In this document: positions 33,195-41,452 of the stretch, one piece after another
How the letters are laid out: each line of letters begins with the position of its first letter
Position numbering within the stretch: position 1 is the stretch's first letter
Source: Pseudonocardia abyssalis
Lineage (GTDB): Bacteria; Actinomycetota; Actinomycetes; Mycobacteriales; Pseudonocardiaceae
DNA length: 64,000 bases
Assembly: GCF_019263705.2 (NCBI RefSeq)
Contig: NZ_JADQDK010000001.1
Coordinates: 1,860,001 to 1,924,000 of the forward strand
Direction of reading: 5' to 3'
Notes under the pieces: generated by a model
Told to the model about the DNA's origin: nothing
The model's database searches: none
The model's input: the letters and a program-made list of their open reading frames with translations, nothing else
Position numbers and translations under genes: made by a program

Positions 33195-35237
33195 TCACAG
33201 CAGGGTCAGCTGCTCAGCCTCCGCGGCGTGCACGGCGGCCCGCTCCGACTCGACCGGACCGGGCGCACCCCGCACCACCCCCTGCGACGCCGCGAGACCG
33301 TGGCGGCGCAGCAGCGGCACGACGCGGGCGCCCAGCGCCCGCCGGTACTCCGCGTCGACGTAGGCGCCGCGGCGGTAGAGCCGGGCGTAGGGCTCGACGA
33401 GTCGCGGGTACTCCCGCGCCAGCCAGGCCAGGAACCAGTCACGGGTGCCCGGACGCAGGTGCAGGGCCATGACGCTCACCCCGGTGGCGCCGGCCGCGGC
33501 GATGCGGCCGAACAGGGCGTCGAGGGCGTCGTCGGAGTCGGTGAGCAGCGGCAGCACCGGTGCGACCATGACCCCGCAGCCCATCCCGGCGTCGGCGATG
33601 CGGCGGACCAGGTCGAGACGGGCCCCGGGCGACGGCGTGCCGGGTTCGAGCCGGGTCTGCAGACCGCGGTCGAGCAGGGCGATCGAGACGCCGAGCCCGA
33701 CCGGGACGTCGCGGGCAGCGGCCGCCAGCCGGGGCAGGTCGCGGGTGAGCACCGTGCCCTTCGTCAGCAACGAGAACGGGGTGCCCGACCGCGCCAGCGC
33801 GTCGATCACGCCCGGCATCAGCCGGTAGCGCCCTTCTGCGCGCTGGTAGGGGTCGGTGTTGGTGCCCATCGCGACCGGTTCACGGGCCCAGCTCGGGCGG
33901 CGCAGCTCACGGTCGAGCACCCGGGCGACGTTGACCTTGACGACGATCTGGGAGTCGAAATCGGCTCCCGGGTCGAGATCGAGGTAGGTGTGGGTGCCGC
34001 GGGCGAAGCAGTTGTGGCTGACGACGCCCTCGGCCACGAAGTCGCCCGTGCCGGTGGTGATGTCGTACATGGCCACGGTGCGGCCGGTGGGCTCCACCGC
34101 GACGACCTCCGCGGCCACCCCGACCGGCGCGCCGGACAGGTCCCGGCGCCGTCCCACGGCGGGCCCGGTGAGCTGCAGGAACCGCACGTAGGCCGCCGTG
34201 CCGCCGGTGAGCCGGACGATCCGTTCGCCGCGGTCGGGGGTCTCCATCACGAAGCCGAACCCCATCCGGTGCAGCGCCCCGGCGACCCGCCCGACCACCT
34301 CCTCGTCGGCGTGCCGCACCCGCAGCTCGCCGTGTGCGACGGCACCCCGGGCGTCGACGACCCCGGCCAGGAAGCCGGCGCACCAGTCGTCGCCCGGGCT
34401 CTCCGGCCAGCGGACGACCTCGGCGACCGGTGCGATCCCGGCGCCCGGCCGGGCGGGGCGGGGCACCGGCGGCGCGATGCGGCCGTCGACCGCTCCCCCG
34501 ACGGCGACCGGCACCGGGACCTCCCGGCCGATCTCCGCGAGGTAGTGGTGCGCCCGACCGAGGGCCTCCAGCTCCAGGTGGGCCGAGGGGAAGCAGCGGT
34601 CGGGCTCGGCCGGGGTGGGACCGTCGGCGCGGACCAGCCCGGACAGGTAGCCCCGCCGGTAACCGGGCGTCGGTGCCGCGGTGCGCCCGGCGAACGGGCC
34701 GGGGCCGAGCAGCGCGCTCCCGGCGCGGAGACGCGGGCGGCGCCCGGACCGGCACCAGCCGCCGGTGACGTGGCGCCAGCCGGAGTCGGTGAGGAAGCGG
34801 TGCTCCCCGCTCGCGACGATCTCGGTGCCGCCGGACAGGCGCAGGCGCACCGATGGCTTGACCGTGGACCAGTGCGCCCGGACGGTCGTGCGGACGTAGC
34901 GCCGGCATCCGTCCACCTGCTCCGTGCCGACCACGGCGTCGCCGACACGCAGGTCGGCGATCGGGCGCGTGGAGCCGTCGGCCATGAGCACCCGGGTGGG
35001 CCCGGCGAGGCAGTAGACGCAGGCGTGGGAGCAGCCGCGGTACGGGTTGACCGTCCAGCGGAACGGAACCGGCGATGTGCCGGGCACGCGGTTGAGCGCG
35101 GAGCGCGCCTCCACCTCGTGGAACACCGCGCCGGCGAACTCCGGCGTGCGCACCGAGCGCAACAGGCCGCGCAGGCCCGGCAGAGCCGCCTCCGCACCGA
35201 CGCCCTCGTCCAGGACCTGCTGCCCGCTCCACCGCAT
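33195..35237 (-). CDS. Intein-containing Rv2578c-family radical SAM protein
   Basis: Precursor of 680 residues: N-extein 1-75, intein 76-409, C-extein 410-680, giving a spliced protein of about 346 residues, the size of Rv2578c. The radical SAM cluster motif CxxxCxxC is NPYRGCSHACVY joined to CFARGTHTYL, and the intein lies exactly before the third cysteine. The C-extein has MGTNTDPYQRAEGRYRLM and LLTKGTVLTRDLP, typical of the spore-photoproduct-lyase-like group. Its reaction is unknown. A perfect LexA box ends nine bases upstream of the ATG, so it should be induced by DNA damage. Confidence 0.93.
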   Translation of the reverse strand: MRWSGQQVLDEGVGAEAALPGLRGLLRSVRTPEFAGAVFHEVEARSALNRVPGTSPVPFRWTVNPYRGCSHACVYCLAGPTRVLMADGSTRPIADLRVGDAVVGTEQVDGCRRYVRTTVRAHWSTVKPSVRLRLSGGTEIVASGEHRFLTDSGWRHVTGGWCRSGRRPRLRAGSALLGPGPFAGRTAAPTPGYRRGYLSGLVRADGPTPAEPDRCFPSAHLELEALGRAHHYLAEIGREVPVPVAVGGAVDGRIAPPVPRPARPGAGIAPVAEVVRWPESPGDDWCAGFLAGVVDARGAVAHGELRVRHADEEVVGRVAGALHRMGFGFVMETPDRGERIVRLTGGTAAYVRFLQLTGPAVGRRRDLSGAPVGVAAEVVAVEPTGRTVAMYDITTGTGDFVAEGVVSHNCFARGTHTYLDLDPGADFDSQIVVKVNVARVLDRELRRPSWAREPVAMGTNTDPYQRAEGRYRLMPGVIDALARSGTPFSLLTKGTVLTRDLPRLAAAARDVPVGLGVSIALLDRGLQTRLEPGTPSPGARLDLVRRIADAGMGCGVMVAPVLPLLTDSDDALDALFGRIAAAGATGVSVMALHLRPGTRDWFLAWLAREYPRLVEPYARLYRRGAYVDAEYRRALGARVVPLLRRHGLAASQGVVRGAPGPVESERAAVHAAEAEQLTLL
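34011..35012 (-). other. Intein with LAGLIDADG endonuclease remnant
   Basis: 334 residues from Cys1 (CLAGPTRVLMADGS, block A) to the terminal His-Asn (GVVSHN, block G), followed by Cys+1 of the host. Block B carries SGEHRFLTDSGW and block F reads VAMYDITTGTGDFVAEG. Between them lie two LAGLIDADG-like helices: YLSGLVRADG (intein residues 122-131), which keeps its acidic residue, and FLAGVVDARG (214-223), in which the expected Asp/Glu before Gly is Arg. Splicing residues look intact; the homing endonuclease is probably inactive. Confidence 0.9.
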
Positions 35238-35245
35238 GGCGTCAT

Positions 35246-35261
35246 TCGAACACACGTTCGA
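35246..35261. promoter_or_regulatory. SOS box (LexA site), perfect
   Basis: TCGAACACACGTTCGA matches the mycobacterial/actinobacterial LexA consensus TCGAAC-N4-GTTCGA at every fixed position, and the symmetry extends one base further on each side (35245-35262). It lies nine bases upstream of the radical SAM start and about 60 bases ahead of divergent gntK. Rv2578c has a LexA site in M. tuberculosis as I recall. Confidence 0.93.
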
Positions 35262-35320
35262 ACTCGCGGCAAGCGGGTTCTCCTCCAGCGGTTGTCGGTG
35301 CCGTGGGGCACTCTGCCCCC

Positions 35321-35845
35321 ATGGACCGACAGACCCTGGTGGTGATGGGCGTCTCCGGCGTCGGCAAGACGTCCGTGGCGCAGGAGCTCGTGGCGCGCAC
35401 CGGGTGGGCCTTCGCCGAGGGCGACGACCTGCATCCCGAGGCCAACCGGCGGAAGATGGCGGCCGGCCATCCCCTCGACGACGACGACCGGTGGCCGTGG
35501 CTGCACCGCATCGCCGACCGGATCGGTGCACAGGAGGAGGCCGGGCTCGGCGCCGTCATCACCTGCTCGGCGCTCAAGCGGCGCTACCGCGACCTGTTGC
35601 GCGACGGTCACCCGTCGGTGCGGTTCGTGCACCTGCTCGCCCCGCCCGAGCTGGTCGAGCAGCGGATCACCGCCCGGAAGGGGCACTACATGCCGCCGTC
35701 CCTGCTGGCCAGCCAGCTCGCCGCGCTGGAGCCCCTGGAGGACGACGAACCGGGCGTCGAGGTCGACACGACGGGCGACCCGGGCACGGTCGCCGATCGG
35801 GCGCTCGCCCTGCTCGGGCACTCGACCGAAGGGGCCGCGTCGTGA
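35321..35845 (+). CDS. gntK: Gluconokinase
   Basis: Phosphorylates gluconate to 6-phosphogluconate with ATP. 174 residues, normal for the GntK/IdnK family. P-loop GVSGVGKTS (10-18), then AEGDDLHPEANRRKMAAGHPLDDDDRWPWL (substrate region, about 33-62), VITCSALKRRYRDLLR and the lid RITARKGHYMPPSLLASQ. I chose the ATG at 35321 (MDRQTLVVMGVSG). The stop overlaps the start of the permease gene (GTGA), so the two are cotranslated. Confidence 0.95.
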   Translation: MDRQTLVVMGVSGVGKTSVAQELVARTGWAFAEGDDLHPEANRRKMAAGHPLDDDDRWPWLHRIADRIGAQEEAGLGAVITCSALKRRYRDLLRDGHPSVRFVHLLAPPELVEQRITARKGHYMPPSLLASQLAALEPLEDDEPGVEVDTTGDPGTVADRALALLGHSTEGAAS

Positions 35846-37311
35846 TCTCCCTGCTCGCCCAGGACGCCGCCGCACCGACGGCCGGCGCCGGGCAGCTCGT
35901 CACCGCCGCGCTGCTCGGCATCGCGGTCATCGTCGTGCTGATCTCGTGGTTGCACGTCCACCCGTTCCTCGCGCTGCTGCTCGGGTCGGCCGTGCTCGGC
36001 GTGACCGGCGGGCTCGGGCCGTCCGGCACGATCGACAGCTTCACCGACGGCGTCGGGTCCACCGTCGGGGGCGTCGGCGTGCTCATCGCGCTCGGCGCCA
36101 TGATCGGGGGGCTGCTCGCCGACTCCGGCGGGGCCGACCGGGTGGTCGAGTCGGTCACCTCGCGGTTCGGCCCGCGCGGGCTGCCGTGGGCGATGGCCGG
36201 GGTCGCCGCACTGATCGGCCTGCCGCTGTTCTTCGAGGTCGGGGTCGTGCTGCTGGTGCCGGTCGTGCTGCTCGTCGCGGCACGCGTCGGGGTGCCGGTG
36301 CTCGCGGTCGGCATCCCCGCGCTCGCCGGACTGTCGGTGCTGCACGGCCTGGTGCCCCCACACCCCGGTCCGCTGGTCGCCATCGACGCCCTCGGTGCCG
36401 ACCTCGGCCTGACGCTGGCGTTCGGGCTGCTGGTCGCGGTCCCGACGGTGATCGTCTCCGGGCCGCTGCTGGCGAGGTTCGTCGTGCGGTGGGTACCCCT
36501 GCCCGCCGCCACCGTCCCGACGGCGGCCGCGTCGTCGACGGGTGACGACCGGCCGGCCGACAAGCCGGGCGCCGCCACCGACCCTGCCACGCCCGCCGGC
36601 ACCGCCACGCCCACCGGCACCGCCACGCCCACCGGCACCGGGCGCAAGGTCGGCGTCGGATCGGCGATCGCCGTCGTGCTCACGCCCGTCGCCCTGATGC
36701 TGATCCGTGCCGTCGCCGAGGTCCTCCTGCCCGAGGGGGACTCCGTGCGCGGGGCGCTGGAGGTCGCGGGCGAGCCGGTGGTCGCACTGCTCGCGGGCGT
36801 CCTGCTGGCGATGGTCGTGCTCGGCGCCCCCGCCGGGCTCGACCGCCGCGCGATCTCGGCGTCCGTCGGCGGCGCGCTGCCGGCGATCGCGGGCATCCTG
36901 CTCATCGTCGGCGCGGGCGGCGGGTTCAAGCAGACCCTCATCGACGCGGGCGTCGGCGACCTCGTCGGCAGCTACGCCGAGGGCGTCGCGCTCTCCCCGT
37001 TGATCCTCGGCTGGCTCGTCGCCGTCGGGATCCGGGTGGCCACGGGGTCGGCGACGGTCGCGACGATCACCGCGGCCGGCATCGTCGCGCCGCTCGCGGC
37101 GGGCCTCGACGCCCCGGTCGTCGCGCTGCTCGCGCTCGCGATCGGGGCCGGTTCGCTGTTCTTCTCCCACGTCAACGATGCCGGGTTCTGGCTGGTCAAG
37201 GAGTACTTCGGGCTCACGGTGGGGCAGACGCTCAAGAGCTGGTCGCTGATGGAGACGGTGATCTCGGTCGTCGGGCTCGCGGGGGTGCTGCTGCTGTCGC
37301 TCGTCGTCTAG
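35842..37311 (+). CDS. gntP: Gluconate:H+ symporter, GntP family
   Basis: 489 residues, about 12-14 hydrophobic helices. Recognisable GntP segments are GLPLFFEVGVVLLVPVVLLVAARVGVPV (about 131-158), HGLVPPHPGPLVAIDALGADLG (about 170-190), GAGGGFKQTLIDAGVG and FFSHVNDAGFWLVKEYFGLTVGQTLKSW near the end. A cytoplasmic loop around 230-270 holds a repeat-encoded Ala/Thr/Pro/Gly stretch not usual in the family. GTG start overlapping gntK. Together they take up and phosphorylate gluconate for the pentose-phosphate pathway. Confidence 0.93.
   Translation: MISLLAQDAAAPTAGAGQLVTAALLGIAVIVVLISWLHVHPFLALLLGSAVLGVTGGLGPSGTIDSFTDGVGSTVGGVGVLIALGAMIGGLLADSGGADRVVESVTSRFGPRGLPWAMAGVAALIGLPLFFEVGVVLLVPVVLLVAARVGVPVLAVGIPALAGLSVLHGLVPPHPGPLVAIDALGADLGLTLAFGLLVAVPTVIVSGPLLARFVVRWVPLPAATVPTAAASSTGDDRPADKPGAATDPATPAGTATPTGTATPTGTGRKVGVGSAIAVVLTPVALMLIRAVAEVLLPEGDSVRGALEVAGEPVVALLAGVLLAMVVLGAPAGLDRRAISASVGGALPAIAGILLIVGAGGGFKQTLIDAGVGDLVGSYAEGVALSPLILGWLVAVGIRVATGSATVATITAAGIVAPLAAGLDAPVVALLALAIGAGSLFFSHVNDAGFWLVKEYFGLTVGQTLKSWSLMETVISVVGLAGVLLLSLVV
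36583..36636. repeat. 18-bp tandem repeat in gntP loop
   Basis: Two identical units accgccacgcccaccggc at 36601-36618 and 36619-36636, preceded by a diverged copy at 36583-36600. They encode TATPTG/PATPAG repeats in a predicted cytoplasmic loop, so copy number could vary without harming the membrane core. Confidence 0.88.
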
Positions 37312-37324
37312 GGAGGATGACGGG

Positions 37325-38860
37325 GTGAGAGCCGCCGACCCCCCGACGCCCGGCGAGCGCCGCCGGGCAGCGGACACCGGCGGGGACGCCGTGACCGACG
37401 AGCTGCCGGTCCTCGGCCGACCCACCCCGCGACGGCCGACAGGCGGCCGCGAGGAGCCGAAGCGGGAGGAGCCGAAGCGGGAGGAGCCGGCGCACCCGGT
37501 CGAGCATCGGGATGCCGACCCCTCGCGCGACCTCACCGGCCGGGCGACCGGGCGACCCGACGGGCGGACGGCCGGGCGGACCGACCAGGACACCGCGGAC
37601 GACCACGAGCCCGCGGCCCCGGACGGTAGGGCGACCCCGGCAGGACGGGCGACGCGGCAGCGCGCCCGCTCGGCCCCCGCCGCCGTCGGCCACGGCCACT
37701 CCCACGGGGGGCCCGCCGCACCGGCCGGTCGCCGGGTGCGGATCCTCATCGCCGCCCTTCTCGTGCCGTGCGCGCTGGCCACGCTGGTCGGGGTGGCGCT
37801 GCTGTGGCCGGGTGGCCCGGCGATCGCCCCGCCCGCCACCGCCCAGCAGCCGGTGCAGGGCGAGATCACCGCGGCCCGGGCCACCGACTGCTCCCCCGGC
37901 TCGGGCGAGGGCGGGTGCGTCGCGCTCGTCGTCCGGATGACCGACGGGCCGCTGCCCGGCCGCGATCTCGTACAGGTCGTGCCGGTCGAGCCCGGCACCC
38001 CGACGTTCGGCGTCGGCGACGACATCGTCCTCGGCTACTCCGGTGGGGACGCCACCGATCCGGGCTCCTACCAGGTCGTCGACTTCCAGCGCAGCGGCGC
38101 GCTGGTGTGGCTCACCGTGCTGTTCGCCGCCGCGGTCGTGCTGTTGGGCCGGTGGCGCGGCCTCGCGGCCCTCGGGGCGCTGGTGCTGAGCTTCGTGGTG
38201 CTGCTGGGGTTCGTGCTGCCCGCGATCCTGGCCGGCGCCAACCCCCTCGCCGTCGCCGTCGTCGGGTCCTGCCTGATCATGTTCGCGGTCCTATACCTGA
38301 CGCACGGCCCGTCCGCCCGGACCTCGACGGCCGTGCTCGGCACACTCGCCTCACTGGCCCTGATCGGCGTGCTCGGCTCACTGTTCTCCGCGGTCGCCCG
38401 GCTCACCGGGCTCGACGACCAGACCACCACCCTGATCGCGTCGCTCGGCACCGGCGTCGACGCGCGCGGCCTGCTGCTGGCCGGCGTCGTCATCGGGGCG
38501 CTCGGCGTGCTCGACGACGTCACGGTCACCCAGACCAGCGCCGTCTGGGAGCTGCGCCGCGCCGACCCCGACATGAGCACCGCCGGGCTGTTCACCGCGG
38601 CCATGCGGATCGGGCGCGACCACGTCGCCTCGGCCGTCAACACCCTCGTGCTCGCCTACGCGGGCGCGTCCCTGCCGTTGCTGCTGTTGTTCTCCCTGTC
38701 CGGGCAGTCCCTGGGTGACGTCGCCACCTCGCAGGCGGTGGCCACGGAGATCGTGCGGACGCTGGTGGGCAGCATCGGTCTGGTGGCGTCGGTCCCGATC
38801 ACCACGGCACTGGCCGCGGTGGTGGCGCGCCGCGAGACCCCCGAGGCGCTGCGGATCTGA
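37325..38860 (+). CDS. YibE/F family membrane protein
   Basis: 511 residues. A long polar N-terminus (1-135) rich in Arg, Glu, Pro and Asp contains the repeat GGREEPKREEPKREEPAH and a His-rich GHGHSHGG. One membrane helix follows (about 139-160), then an extracellular domain (about 170-250), then seven or more helices of the YibE/F core, including VLDDVTVTQTSAVWELRRADP and RIGRDHVASAVNTLVLAYAGASLPLLLLF. Function unproven; it is a putative transporter. GTG start with GGGAGG eight bases upstream; a GTG at 37391 is an alternative. It starts 13 bases after gntP. Confidence 0.88.
   Translation: MRAADPPTPGERRRAADTGGDAVTDELPVLGRPTPRRPTGGREEPKREEPKREEPAHPVEHRDADPSRDLTGRATGRPDGRTAGRTDQDTADDHEPAAPDGRATPAGRATRQRARSAPAAVGHGHSHGGPAAPAGRRVRILIAALLVPCALATLVGVALLWPGGPAIAPPATAQQPVQGEITAARATDCSPGSGEGGCVALVVRMTDGPLPGRDLVQVVPVEPGTPTFGVGDDIVLGYSGGDATDPGSYQVVDFQRSGALVWLTVLFAAAVVLLGRWRGLAALGALVLSFVVLLGFVLPAILAGANPLAVAVVGSCLIMFAVLYLTHGPSARTSTAVLGTLASLALIGVLGSLFSAVARLTGLDDQTTTLIASLGTGVDARGLLLAGVVIGALGVLDDVTVTQTSAVWELRRADPDMSTAGLFTAAMRIGRDHVASAVNTLVLAYAGASLPLLLLFSLSGQSLGDVATSQAVATEIVRTLVGSIGLVASVPITTALAAVVARRETPEALRI
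37451..37488. repeat. 15-bp tandem repeat in yibE/F-type gene
   Basis: gaggagccgaagcgg occurs twice (37451-37465, 37466-37480) with a third partial copy. It encodes EEPKR repeats in the disordered N-terminus. Same unit length as the mltG and ruvA/ruvB repeats. Confidence 0.9.
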
Positions 38861-38894
38861 CGACCTGCGGATCCGACGACCTGCGGATCCGACG
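38849..38894. repeat. 16-bp tandem repeat across the yibE/F stop codon
   Basis: ctgcggatcYgacgac occurs at 38849-38864 and 38865-38880, and 14 bases of a third copy follow to 38894. The first copy contains the stop codon TGA; in the next two the equivalent triplet is CGA. The repeat fills the whole gap to the convergent methyltransferase gene, which has no hairpin terminator. Confidence 0.93.
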
Positions 38895-39437
38895 TCACTC
38901 GCGGCGCCGCGCCACCAGCGTCGCCTCGCCGCCACCCTCCGCGATCGCGAGGGGCACCAGGTCGGCGAACGCCGCGACGAGCTCGCCCGGGGCCGCGCGG
39001 AACTGTCCGCCGGAGTCACCCACCTCCGACAGCACGGTGATCACCAGCAGACCCCCGGGGGCCAGTGCCGCGGCGAGCGCCGGGTAGAGCGACGGCTCGC
39101 GGTAGCGCTGGCAGACCACCAGGTCGTAGGGCCCGGCCACCGGCAGCCCCGTGGTGAGGTCGTGCGCGATCCAGGTGACGCCGGGCGCGAGCGCCGCCCC
39201 GGCCGCCAACCCGACCGGCGAGACGTCCACCGCGTCGACGGCGAACCCGCGTCCCGCCAGCCACGCCGCGACCCCGCCGCGCCCGCACGCGACGTCGAGC
39301 GCGCGACCACCGGCGGGCAGCAGGTGCTCGCGGCCGCGTACGGCGTCGGGCGGCATCGGGACCACCGGCCCCGCGACGGCGTGGCGGGCGTCCCAGCGGG
39401 ACGCATCGGCTCCGGGTACCGCGTCGGGCTCAGGCAT
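38895..39437 (-). CDS. Class I SAM-dependent methyltransferase
   Basis: 180 residues. SAM-binding motif [20 protein letters not shown] (about 46-64), acidic loop [11 protein letters not shown], then [11 protein letters not shown] and [11 protein letters not shown], with [14 protein letters not shown]. The compact C-terminal half gives no hint about the acceptor; similarity is to TehB/UbiE-like enzymes. The ATG lies inside the last codons of hisS (8-base overlap), so it is translated from the hisS transcript. Confidence 0.82.
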   Translation of the reverse strand: MPEPDAVPGADASRWDARHAVAGPVVPMPPDAVRGREHLLPAGGRALDVACGRGGVAAWLAGRGFAVDAVDVSPVGLAAGAALAPGVTWIAHDLTTGLPVAGPYDLVVCQRYREPSLYPALAAALAPGGLLVITVLSEVGDSGGQFRAAPGELVAAFADLVPLAIAEGGGEATLVARRRE

Positions 39438-40692
39438 CGAGCAGCGTCACCAGCTCGTCGACGACCGAGTCGAGGGCGACGGACCGCTGCTCCCCCGACA
39501 CCAGGTCCTTCACCCCGACGGTGCCGGCATCGAGGTCGCGGTCGCCGAGCACGAGGGCGTAGCGGGCGCCGGAGCGGTCGGCCGACTTCATCGCGCCCTT
39601 GAGCCCGCGCCCGCCGTAGGCCAGGTCGACGCGTACGCCCGAGCGGCGCAACGCCCCGGCGAGCACGACGAGCCGGCGCTTCGCCGCGTCGCCCAGCGGC
39701 ACCCCGAAGACCTCGACCCGCGCGTCCGACCAGGGTGTGACGCCCTCGGCCCGGCAGGCGAGCAGCGTGCGGTCGACGCCGATCCCGAAGCCGACGCCGG
39801 ACAGCGGCTGCCCGCCGAGCGTCTCCATGAGCCCGTCGTAGCGCCCGCCGCCGCCGATGCCGGACTGCGCGCCGAGCCCGTCGTGGACGAACTCGAAGGT
39901 GGTCTTCGTGTAGTAGTCGAGCCCGCGCACCATCCGCGGGTTCTCGACGTACTTCACGCCGAGGTCGTCGAGGTGGGCGAGCGCCGCCGCGTGGTGCTCG
40001 GCGGCCGCCGGGGACAGGTGGTCGACCAGCAGCGGGGCGTCGGCCGTCAGCGCGCGCACCTCCGGCCGCTTGTCGTCGAGCACGCGCAGCGGGTTGAGCT
40101 CCGCCCGGGCGCGGGTGGCGTCGTCGAGCGGCAGCCCGGCGAGGAACTCCTGGAGGAGCCCGCGGTACGCGGGACGGCAGTCGGCGTCGCCGAGCGAGGT
40201 GATCTCCAGGCGGTAGCCGGTGAGGCCGAGCGAGCGGAAGCCCTCGTCGGCGACGGCGATGACCTCGGCGTCCAGGGCCGGGTCGTCGACGCCGATCGCC
40301 TCGACGCCCACCTGCTGCAGCTGCCGGTAGCGCCCGGCCTGCGGGCGCTCGTACCGGAAGAACGGGCCCGCGTAATAGACCTTGACCGGGAGCCCGACGC
40401 GGTCGAGCCCGTGCTCGATCACCGAGCGGACGACGCCCGCCGTGCCCTCCGGGCGCAGCGTCACCGAGCGGTCGCCGCGGTCGGCGAAGGTGTACATCTC
40501 CTTGCTGACGACGTCGGTCGACTCCCCGACGCCCCGCGCGTAGAGCCCGGTGTCCTCGAAGACCGGCAGCTCCAGCAGCCCGTAGCCCGCGCGGGTCGCG
40601 GACCCGACGAGGGTGTCGCGGACGCAGGCGAACGCGGCGGAGTCGGGCGGGGTGTACTCGGGGATCCCCTTGGGCGCCGCGAAGGTGCTCAC
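39430..40692 (-). CDS. hisS: Histidyl-tRNA synthetase
   Basis: Class II synthetase of 420 residues. Motif 1 region [25 protein letters not shown], motif 2 [18 protein letters not shown] and [24 protein letters not shown], the HisA peptide [15 protein letters not shown] and VGFGIGVDR, then the C-terminal anticodon domain. Begins [20 protein letters not shown] from a GTG that overlaps the MBL gene stop (GTGA). Its end overlaps the methyltransferase start. The MBL-hisS pair matches Rv2581c-Rv2580c. Confidence 0.97.
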   Translation of the reverse strand: MSTFAAPKGIPEYTPPDSAAFACVRDTLVGSATRAGYGLLELPVFEDTGLYARGVGESTDVVSKEMYTFADRGDRSVTLRPEGTAGVVRSVIEHGLDRVGLPVKVYYAGPFFRYERPQAGRYRQLQQVGVEAIGVDDPALDAEVIAVADEGFRSLGLTGYRLEITSLGDADCRPAYRGLLQEFLAGLPLDDATRARAELNPLRVLDDKRPEVRALTADAPLLVDHLSPAAAEHHAAALAHLDDLGVKYVENPRMVRGLDYYTKTTFEFVHDGLGAQSGIGGGGRYDGLMETLGGQPLSGVGFGIGVDRTLLACRAEGVTPWSDARVEVFGVPLGDAAKRRLVVLAGALRRSGVRVDLAYGGRGLKGAMKSADRSGARYALVLGDRDLDAGTVGVKDLVSGEQRSVALDSVVDELVTLLDA

Positions 40693-41384
40693 AGCCCGCG
40701 CCCCGGGACCGGCAGCCCCTGCAGGAACGGGTTCGACGCCCGCTCCCGCCCGATCGTCGTGGTCGCCCCGTGCCCGGGCAGGACCAGCGCGTCGTCGGAA
40801 CGGGTGAGGAGCTTGTCGCGCAGGCTCGCGAGCATCTGGCCGTGGTCACCACCCGGGAGGTCGGTGCGCCCGATCGACCCGGCGAACAGCGTGTCGCCCG
40901 CGATGATCACCTCGGCGCCCTGCCCCTCGTCGGCGGCCGAGGTCGGCGTGAAGATCACCGACCCGCGGGTGTGGCCCGGGGTGTGGTCGACGCGCAGCGT
41001 GAGCCCGGCGAGGTCGAGCGAGGACCCGTCGGTCATCTCCTCCACCGACTTCGGCTCCCGCATCTCCAGCCGCCCGCCGAAGAACGCCGCGGACTCCCTC
41101 GACAGCCCCTTCATCGGGTCGGCGAGCATCTCGCGGTCCTCGGGATGGATCCACGCGGCGATGTCGTGGCCGTCGCAGACCGGGGTGACGCTGAACGTGT
41201 GGTCGAAGTGCCCGTGCGTGAGCAGCACGGCGACCGGGGTCAGGCGGTGCTCGGCGAGCAGAGCGTCGAGGGGCTCCACGGCGTCCTGGCCGGGATCGAC
41301 CACGACGCACGCCTCCCCCGGACCCGACGCCACGACGTAGCAGTTGGTCTGGAACGAACCTGCGGGAAATCCGGCAACGAGCAC
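40689..41384 (-). CDS. MBL-fold metallo-hydrolase (glyoxalase II-like)
   Basis: 231 residues with the metallo-beta-lactamase signature [10 protein letters not shown] (about 79-88), [14 protein letters not shown] with the next metal histidine, the bridging aspartate in IIAGDTLF and the last histidine in [13 protein letters not shown]-terminus [18 protein letters not shown] is typical of this actinobacterial subgroup (Rv2581c). Probably hydrolyses a thioester or related compound; the substrate is unknown. GTG start at 41384. Coupled to hisS. Confidence 0.9.
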   Translation of the reverse strand: MLVAGFPAGSFQTNCYVVASGPGEACVVVDPGQDAVEPLDALLAEHRLTPVAVLLTHGHFDHTFSVTPVCDGHDIAAWIHPEDREMLADPMKGLSRESAAFFGGRLEMREPKSVEEMTDGSSLDLAGLTLRVDHTPGHTRGSVIFTPTSAADEGQGAEVIIAGDTLFAGSIGRTDLPGGDHGQMLASLRDKLLTRSDDALVLPGHGATTTIGRERASNPFLQGLPVPGRGL

Positions 41385-41452
41385 CCGACCAGCGTAGAGC
41401 CCGGTGCTCCTGGATATCGTGGCGGCCGATCGGTGGACACGGAGGTGCACGG

